A DNA stretch of 64,000 nt, taken from the NCBI RefSeq assembly GCF_000222705.1, contig NZ_AFUB01000023.1, forward strand, positions 124,001 to 188,000, in the 5' to 3' direction. Every line of letters starts with the position of its first letter. The first letter of the stretch is position 1. This document shows positions 59,737 through 64,000 of this stretch, one piece after another. The position numbers were made by a program, and so were the translations under genes. The notes beneath the pieces are model-generated. The model was not told the origin of the DNA and ran no database searches. It saw nothing but the letters and a program-made list of their open reading frames with translations. The stretch is from Streptococcus mitis bv. 2 str. SK95. Its GTDB lineage: Bacteria; Bacillota; Bacilli; Lactobacillales; Streptococcaceae.

Positions 59737-60495
59737 ATGGCTAGAGAAATTATTTCCCGTAGACAGTACATCCAACACTGGGATTACGCTGTCCCGGTGA
59801 TCGAAGCAGTGTCTCGACAGAATAATATTCCACTTGAACAAGTTACTTTTCAGCACATCATCCGTTACTTTGAACAGACTTACAGCCTTCATTTTATCTT
59901 CTTTGAAAAGGACCCGTTTCCTATGCTCCCTTCAGCCGGTCTACTTGGTTCTGAGCACATTAAATATCGAGGACTTGTCAATAATCCAGATGTCACTTAC
60001 TTGGATGATATCATCTGTAAGCACAATGACGGCTTTACCATTTATAGCAAAGAAAAAGAAAAGTACCTTGTTTATATCAATCAAACACATATCAAAAGAC
60101 GGGTTATCTTTACCATTTTGCATGAATTAGCCCATATTGCAGCCCATTTTAGCACAGGTCATTCTGATGAGGTCGCCCTCGCTTGCGCTAACAACTATCA
60201 GAGCAATCCGCTAGAGATAGAAGCTAACACCATGGCCTCTCTCTTTTACATCAATAATGAGCGCATGGTCTGGCACCTCAAAAACAAGCACTCATACGAG
60301 CAAATTAAACAAGCAAATACAATCAGCGATAATGCCCTTTTCAATCGATTAGTTGATTTTGTTCATTATCGGATATTGAGTTATGGTGAATATTTATTGG
60401 ACGATCAACAGCAACGACGAGCGGCTATTGACCTCGTTACAAAATACAAGCGAGGGAACAATATCTTACAACAATATTATGATATTGACGTGTAA
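59737..60495 (+). CDS. ImmA/IrrE-family metallopeptidase
   Basis: Start at 59737 after GGAGGTAATT; 252 residues. The zinc motif ILHELAHIAAHF (HExxH) and the third-ligand region NPLEIEANTMASLF are typical for ImmA. It probably cuts or inactivates the CI-type repressor when the phage is induced. It starts 2 bp after the repressor stop. Confidence 0.9.
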   Translation: MAREIISRRQYIQHWDYAVPVIEAVSRQNNIPLEQVTFQHIIRYFEQTYSLHFIFFEKDPFPMLPSAGLLGSEHIKYRGLVNNPDVTYLDDIICKHNDGFTIYSKEKEKYLVYINQTHIKRRVIFTILHELAHIAAHFSTGHSDEVALACANNYQSNPLEIEANTMASLFYINNERMVWHLKNKHSYEQIKQANTISDNALFNRLVDFVHYRILSYGEYLLDDQQQRRAAIDLVTKYKRGNNILQQYYDIDV

Positions 60496-60626
60496 TGCTA
60501 AAAGCAGATGTGATAGCTGATTCATTGTAGCGAGGTATTGAGAAAACTAAAAAACCATAACCTCGTTGGCTATGGGTAAAAAAAGAGTATAAAGATTTTT
60601 AAATAGTTATTATTTTGGAGGTTATT

Positions 60627-61298
60627 ATGAAATTCTGTCCTGAATGTGGCAATCCAGTAGAGGGCTACAAGTTCTGTCCAAATTGCGGTTATTCTATCGC
60701 TAACCAACCGCAAACAGAACAACCTCAAACAACTACAAAACCAGTCTCTCCTACTCCTACTGCTAGAAGCAAACGAACGGATAAAGTCGGACCACTTGAG
60801 ATTGATAGATATAATCGCACCTATCGAATAAATGGAGCACGCAAAGCGAAAGGTTCGTCTGGATTGGTCGGAGGAGCAATTAAAGGAACAGCGAAAGTAG
60901 GTCTTGCCATGGGGACGATGGGATTGTCTTTGATACCGTCCTTGGTCAAGAAAGATAAGAATGACACAGATTGGTATTCGTTCGAGGATTTGGTATCGTA
61001 CGAATTGATTATCAATAATCAAACGGTTGTTTCTGGAGGAGTTGGTCAAGCATTGATTGCAGGCGCTATGTTTGGCGCTATTGGTGCTGTTGCAGGCGGT
61101 ATTGTTGCAAAAAGAAAATCAACTTCTAAAATTTTAAACATGACAGTTCGTGTAACCTCAAATGACTTCACCAAACCAGTCGTATTTATCGATTTGATTA
61201 GAAAGCCGGTAAAGAACATATCAAAAGAATATAAGGAAGCCGTCGAGAACGCTCAACGAATCATGGGAGCCTTGGATGTTATCGTCCATAATTCGTAA
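60627..61298 (+). CDS. zinc-ribbon protein with two hydrophobic glycine-rich segments
   Basis: Start at 60627 after GGAGG; 223 residues. N-terminal CPECGNPVEGYKFCPNCG is a zinc ribbon. A Thr/Pro/Gln linker follows, then a beta-rich part with two Gly/Ala-rich hydrophobic segments (GGAIKGTAKVGLAMGTMGLSLI; ALIAGAMFGAIGAVAGGIVA) and a final conserved VVFIDLIRKPVKN. It stands in the lysogeny block between ImmA and integrase, where phages often hold superinfection or host-benefit genes. Role unknown. Confidence 0.7.
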   Translation: MKFCPECGNPVEGYKFCPNCGYSIANQPQTEQPQTTTKPVSPTPTARSKRTDKVGPLEIDRYNRTYRINGARKAKGSSGLVGGAIKGTAKVGLAMGTMGLSLIPSLVKKDKNDTDWYSFEDLVSYELIINNQTVVSGGVGQALIAGAMFGAIGAVAGGIVAKRKSTSKILNMTVRVTSNDFTKPVVFIDLIRKPVKNISKEYKEAVENAQRIMGALDVIVHNS

Positions 61299-61310
61299 AT
61301 AAAAAACCCC

Positions 61311-61389
61311 CACACTCGCCATCGCCAAACGTTGAGTGTGAGGATATCCTGTATAAGAAATAACCATTCAAAAGGTCGTTTTCTTATAC
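61311..61389 (+). repeat. two inverted repeats in the leader of the integrase gene
   Basis: First CACACTC / GAGTGTG (61311-61317, 61334-61340). Second GTATAAGAAA / TTTCTTATAC (61351-61360, 61380-61389) with inner ACC/GGT pairing. They lie just before the integrase ribosome site and could form RNA hairpins that limit its translation, or bind a regulator. Confidence 0.5.
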
Positions 61390-61419
61390 CCATTTTACCA
61401 AAAAGTGAGGTTAAAATCA

Positions 61420-62547
61420 ATGTGGATGGAAGAATTGCCAAACGGCAAATATAAATTTTTTGAGCGATACAAAGATCCATATACTGAGAAATTAAAAAAA
61501 GTTTCAGTAACCATGGAGAAAAAGACTCCCCAGGCAAGAAATCAAGCTGCGATTTTACTGCAGGAAAAGATAAATAAAAAACTTAGCACAAAACAAGTAG
61601 AGAGCATTACCTTTGAAGAAATTTATAAATTGTTCTATAAATCCTGGTCACAAACAGTCAAAGAATCCACAAAACATAATTGTAAGTCAGTTGATAAGAC
61701 AATGAAACAAGTCATACCATCTGATACTCTACTAGCCAATCTTGACAGGCGCTTTCTTCAGCAGGCTATTGAAAAAGTTATTGATAGCAATGGATATATT
61801 ACAGCTAAAAAAGTTAGGCACAGACTCAGAGGTATATTCAAGTACGCCGTTCAATACTCTTATATCGAGAATAACGAGGTGGATTATACTACGATTCCTC
61901 AAAAACCAAAGACTTTAGAAGATCTAGAAAAGAAACGTAATAATTTCCTTACCATGCAAGAAATAAAAGCACTTGTTGATGTTCTTAATAATCGAGAATA
62001 TCATCAGAAGTACGCTGATATGGTGCTTGTACTTGCTTTGACCGGCATGAGATATGGTGAACTAGCTGCCTTACAACTAAAAAATATAGATTTTCAGAAC
62101 AAAAAAATTGAGATTACAGGTAATTATGATTCAGTTAGCAAAATCAAGACGCTTCCAAAGACTACAAATTCAATACGGACAATCAAAGTATCAGAGACTG
62201 TCATAGAAGCTATCAAAAGGCAGATAGTGCGACTTAGTGAACGGTTCCAGCCTTTATCTAGTGAGGATTATATTTTCTGTTTTGAAAGATGGAATCAACC
62301 TACAACAATAGCTTGCTTCATACAGATATTAAAAAAATATGGAAAACAAGCAAAAATAGAAAAAAATTTATCCAGCCATATATTTAGACACTCCCACATT
62401 TCATTCTTAGCAGAGTCGGGGTTACCTATCAAATCAATAATGGATCGAGTTGGGCACTCGAATGCTAAGATGACTCTGGAGATCTATTCTCATACTACTG
62501 AAGATATGGAGGATAAACTTGTCAATAAATTGGATGCTATTTTTTAA
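61420..62547 (+). CDS. int: tyrosine-type site-specific integrase
   Basis: Start chosen at ATG 61420 (GTGAGG upstream), 375 residues; a GTG five codons earlier is possible. N-terminal AP2-like arm-binding domain (KYKFFERYKDPYTEKLKKVSV), then SAM-like core-binding domain, then catalytic domain with TGMRYGEL (Arg), HIFRHSHISFLAESG (HxxR), VGHSNAKMTLEIYSH (His and Tyr). It joins phage and host DNA at whiA. It is 90 bp from the whiA end, beside attR. Confidence 0.93.
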   Translation: MWMEELPNGKYKFFERYKDPYTEKLKKVSVTMEKKTPQARNQAAILLQEKINKKLSTKQVESITFEEIYKLFYKSWSQTVKESTKHNCKSVDKTMKQVIPSDTLLANLDRRFLQQAIEKVIDSNGYITAKKVRHRLRGIFKYAVQYSYIENNEVDYTTIPQKPKTLEDLEKKRNNFLTMQEIKALVDVLNNREYHQKYADMVLVLALTGMRYGELAALQLKNIDFQNKKIEITGNYDSVSKIKTLPKTTNSIRTIKVSETVIEAIKRQIVRLSERFQPLSSEDYIFCFERWNQPTTIACFIQILKKYGKQAKIEKNLSSHIFRHSHISFLAESGLPIKSIMDRVGHSNAKMTLEIYSHTTEDMEDKLVNKLDAIF

Positions 62548-62585
62548 TTCTGCCCCTTGGTTGCCCCTTTTTAGTTTTAGAACAC

Positions 62586-62626
62586 AACAAATCCCCTTGA
62601 AAACATTGATAATTCAAGGGGTTGTT
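62586..62626. terminator. bidirectional terminator between int and whiA, phage-supplied
   Basis: Stem CCCCTTGAA / TTCAAGGGG (62593-62601, 62613-62621) extended by AACAA / TTGTT, T-rich tail on the plus strand. It serves int and now also whiA, whose old terminator was moved to 24242. Confidence 0.8.
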
Positions 62627-62634
62627 TTATATCA

Positions 62635-62650
62635 CTATAATTCATCTGCT
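62635..62650 (-). repeat. attR: last codons of whiA
   Basis: Encodes ADEL-stop at the end of whiA. AGCAGATGAA (62650-62641) matches the left copy at 24283-24274 exactly. The prophage thus keeps the WhiA protein whole. Confidence 0.7.
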
Positions 62651-63546
62651 ATTTTATTGATCTTTCTAAGTCTGTGGTTGACACCACTTTTGGTCAGGGG
62701 ATTGCTCAGGCTATCTGCCAACTGCTGGATAGAGTAGTCTGGGTGCTGGATTCGCAAGCGAGCTACCTCTTGCAAATCCACGGGTAAATTTTCCAAGCCC
62801 ATTCTATCTTTGATTTTACTGATATTATTGATAGTCTTCATGCTGGCAGAAACTGTCCGAGCGATATTGGCTGTTTCAGCGTTATTGGCTCGATTGAGAT
62901 CGTTACGGGTTTCACGCAAAATCTTGACACGCTCAAAATTATCACGCGCCTGCATAGCCCCAATCACAATCAAGAAATCCATGATGTCTTCTGCACGTTG
63001 GAGATAGGTAACTGCACCTTTCTTTCGCTCAATAACCTTTGCATCCAGCAAAAACTGCTGGAGGAGAGAGGCCAGTCCCTGGGCATGGTCCAGATAAACG
63101 GAACTGATCTCCAACTGGTACTTGCCAGACTCAGGATCTCGGATGCTGCCATTTGCCAGAAAGGCCCCACATAAGTAAGCACGACCAGCTTCTTCATCTG
63201 CTAAAATATCAGGATCAATACCTGTCTCCAAACCAAAGAAGGAATCCGCAAGCCGCAAATCAGCTAAAAGCTCCTGCACTCTCTCATCGGTATAGACCGT
63301 ATAGACACGATTCTTGCGAAGATTGCTTCTCTGATGGTGACGAATTTCTGACTTGATATCATAAAAATGGAGAAAGGACTCATAGAGATGTCTAGCCAAC
63401 TTGGCATTTTCAGTCACCACTGACAAGGTCAGGCCAGAAGTCGAGAGACCAATACTGCCAGACATCTTGATGATGGCAGACAATTCATGACGACTGAGGT
63501 GGTGTTGACCAAGAATCTCCTCTTTTACTGCGACTGTGAAACTCAT
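62635..63546 (-). CDS. whiA: WhiA, conserved DNA-binding/cell-cycle-associated protein
   Basis: The 303-residue protein has the N-terminal LAGLIDADG-like WhiA domain ([47 protein letters not shown]) and a C-terminal HTH ([20 protein letters not shown]). In Gram-positives WhiA binds DNA or RNA and influences division. Its start overlaps the yvcK stop by 4 bp. The last codons are formed by the phage attachment site. Confidence 0.95.
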   Translation of the reverse strand: MSFTVAVKEEILGQHHLSRHELSAIIKMSGSIGLSTSGLTLSVVTENAKLARHLYESFLHFYDIKSEIRHHQRSNLRKNRVYTVYTDERVQELLADLRLADSFFGLETGIDPDILADEEAGRAYLCGAFLANGSIRDPESGKYQLEISSVYLDHAQGLASLLQQFLLDAKVIERKKGAVTYLQRAEDIMDFLIVIGAMQARDNFERVKILRETRNDLNRANNAETANIARTVSASMKTINNISKIKDRMGLENLPVDLQEVARLRIQHPDYSIQQLADSLSNPLTKSGVNHRLRKINKIADEL

Positions 63547-64000
63547 TTTCGCACCTGTATAATTCGCATCAATTCATCCACAATCAAATCGCCATCGTGG
63601 AAGGCTCCTCCATTTTCCAAACGAAGGAAGTTGGATGAAATCACACGAGGGACCTGCTGGCAAAGACCAGCAAAATCATGCTCTACCTGAACCAAATATT
63701 CATCAAAACGGTTGGTATTCATGTATTCTCTAGGAACTTGCTCGATATTCACCAGAACCGTATCAATGAAGGGACGCCCTAGATGACGATGGAGAACTTC
63801 CACGTGGTCACTGTCTGAAAAGTGCTCTGTTTCCCCACGCTGGGTCATGATATTGCAGACATAGGCTATCTCCGCCTTGGTCTCTAAGAGAGCCTGCCCA
63901 ATCTCCTCAATGACAATATTGGGCAAAATCGATGTAAAGAGGGAACCAGGCCCCAAGACGATCATATCACTCTCGAGAATAGTATTGACTACTCGACGAC
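63543..64000 (-). CDS. yvcK: YvcK/GlmR family protein, 5' part outside the window
   Basis: The frame is open to the window edge ([27 protein letters not shown]) so the gene starts beyond 64000; about 152 C-terminal residues are seen. [10 protein letters not shown] and [25 protein letters not shown] are YvcK signature patterns. YvcK binds UDP-GlcNAc and adjusts carbon flow toward wall precursors. It stands before whiA in the rapZ-yvcK-whiA order. Confidence 0.95.
   Translation of the reverse strand, partial: RRVVNTILESDMIVLGPGSLFTSILPNIVIEEIGQALLETKAEIAYVCNIMTQRGETEHFSDSDHVEVLHRHLGRPFIDTVLVNIEQVPREYMNTNRFDEYLVQVEHDFAGLCQQVPRVISSNFLRLENGGAFHDGDLIVDELMRIIQVRK

Larger units (their letters stand above)
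24274..62650. mobile_element. complete-looking siphovirus-type prophage (~38.4 kb) integrated in the 3' end of whiA
   Basis: Between two copies of a 10-bp core lie all expected modules: tyrosine integrase, CI/ImmA/Cro control, replication and recombination genes, a late regulator, terminase, SPP1-like portal and MuF head protein, scaffold, capsid, connectors, tail with tape measure, fibre, holins and lysin. The gene style (SPP1-type portal, G/GT chaperones, long tape measure) suggests a long non-contractile tail. TerS start, DUF2303 and a few other points raise doubt about full function, but no large deletion is seen. Confidence 0.9.

Noticed and set aside
60550-60595. Hairpin ACCATAACC...TGGCTATGGGT after immA as terminator
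   Set aside because: On the plus strand it is followed by A's, not T's; only the minus strand has a T-run and no minus gene ends there.

Overview
The window is a piece of a Streptococcus chromosome, most likely of the mitis group (S. mitis, S. oralis or S. pneumoniae-like), carrying a complete-looking prophage of about 38.4 kb. The host genes follow the order I recall from pneumococcal genomes: yaaA, a membrane protein, a peptide-deformylase paralog, the P-type ATPase CaxP, MntE, an ABC-F ATPase, cca, dapB, degV, DUF1149, glmM-cdaR-cdaA, a ferredoxin-NADP reductase, whiA and yvcK. The choline-binding repeats on the phage lysin also point to a host with phosphocholine-decorated teichoic acid. 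The species call is inference.

Positions 1-24270 and 62635-64000 are host DNA. At the left are a MarR regulator (5' end missing), an FMN reductase, yaaA, a membrane protein, a deformylase-like protein and caxP. caxP is preceded by a yybP-ykoY (Mn2+) riboswitch whose P1 strand is shared with a terminator. A three-gene, AT-rich surface-glycan modification cluster (acyltransferase, GT2 glycosyltransferase and a twice-frameshifted membrane protein) separates caxP from mntE, the two manganese exporters. Next come housekeeping genes (ABC-F, cca, dapB, degV, DUF1149) and the c-di-AMP/cell-wall operon cdaA-cdaR-glmM. Between the reductase and the prophage lies an accessory locus (21137-24135). It has an N-terminal lipase with a helical C-terminus, two small helical partner proteins and duplicated lipoproteins. 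This matches the reverse-orientation type VII secreted lipase toxins (TslA type) with lipoprotein immunity. One copy of the pair has decayed, and near-identical terminators flank the cassette.

The prophage (about 24274-62650) sits in the 3' end of whiA; both ends carry sequence encoding the last WhiA residues (ADEL, stop). At its right end are integrase, a zinc-ribbon protein, ImmA and a CI-type repressor (rightward), then an operator region and a long leftward operon. That operon runs: Cro-like protein, small early genes, an SMC-like ATPase, a Sak4-like ATPase, DUF2303 (frameshifted), DUF669, helicase, Dam methylase, primase/helicase, a repeat-rich candidate origin, RusA, YopX and a DUF1492-type late regulator. 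After a candidate late promoter come tRNA-Trp, a degenerate tRNA-like element, TerS (AUC start?), TerL, portal, and a MuF head protein fused to an HExxH metallopeptidase-like domain with a candidate immunity gene. A small cassette follows (membrane peptide, HExxH protein, terminators) with an unusual cloverleaf bearing three T-loops. Then come scaffold, capsid, connectors, tail genes with a -1 frameshift site, tape measure, tail fibre with an S74 chaperone, two holins and a GH25 choline-binding lysin. Between lysin and attL a separate rightward mini-operon encodes three tiny proteins behind a strong promoter.

Several genes are broken by single-base changes in or near homopolymers. These may be real decay, phase variation or sequencing error, and the sequence alone cannot tell which.
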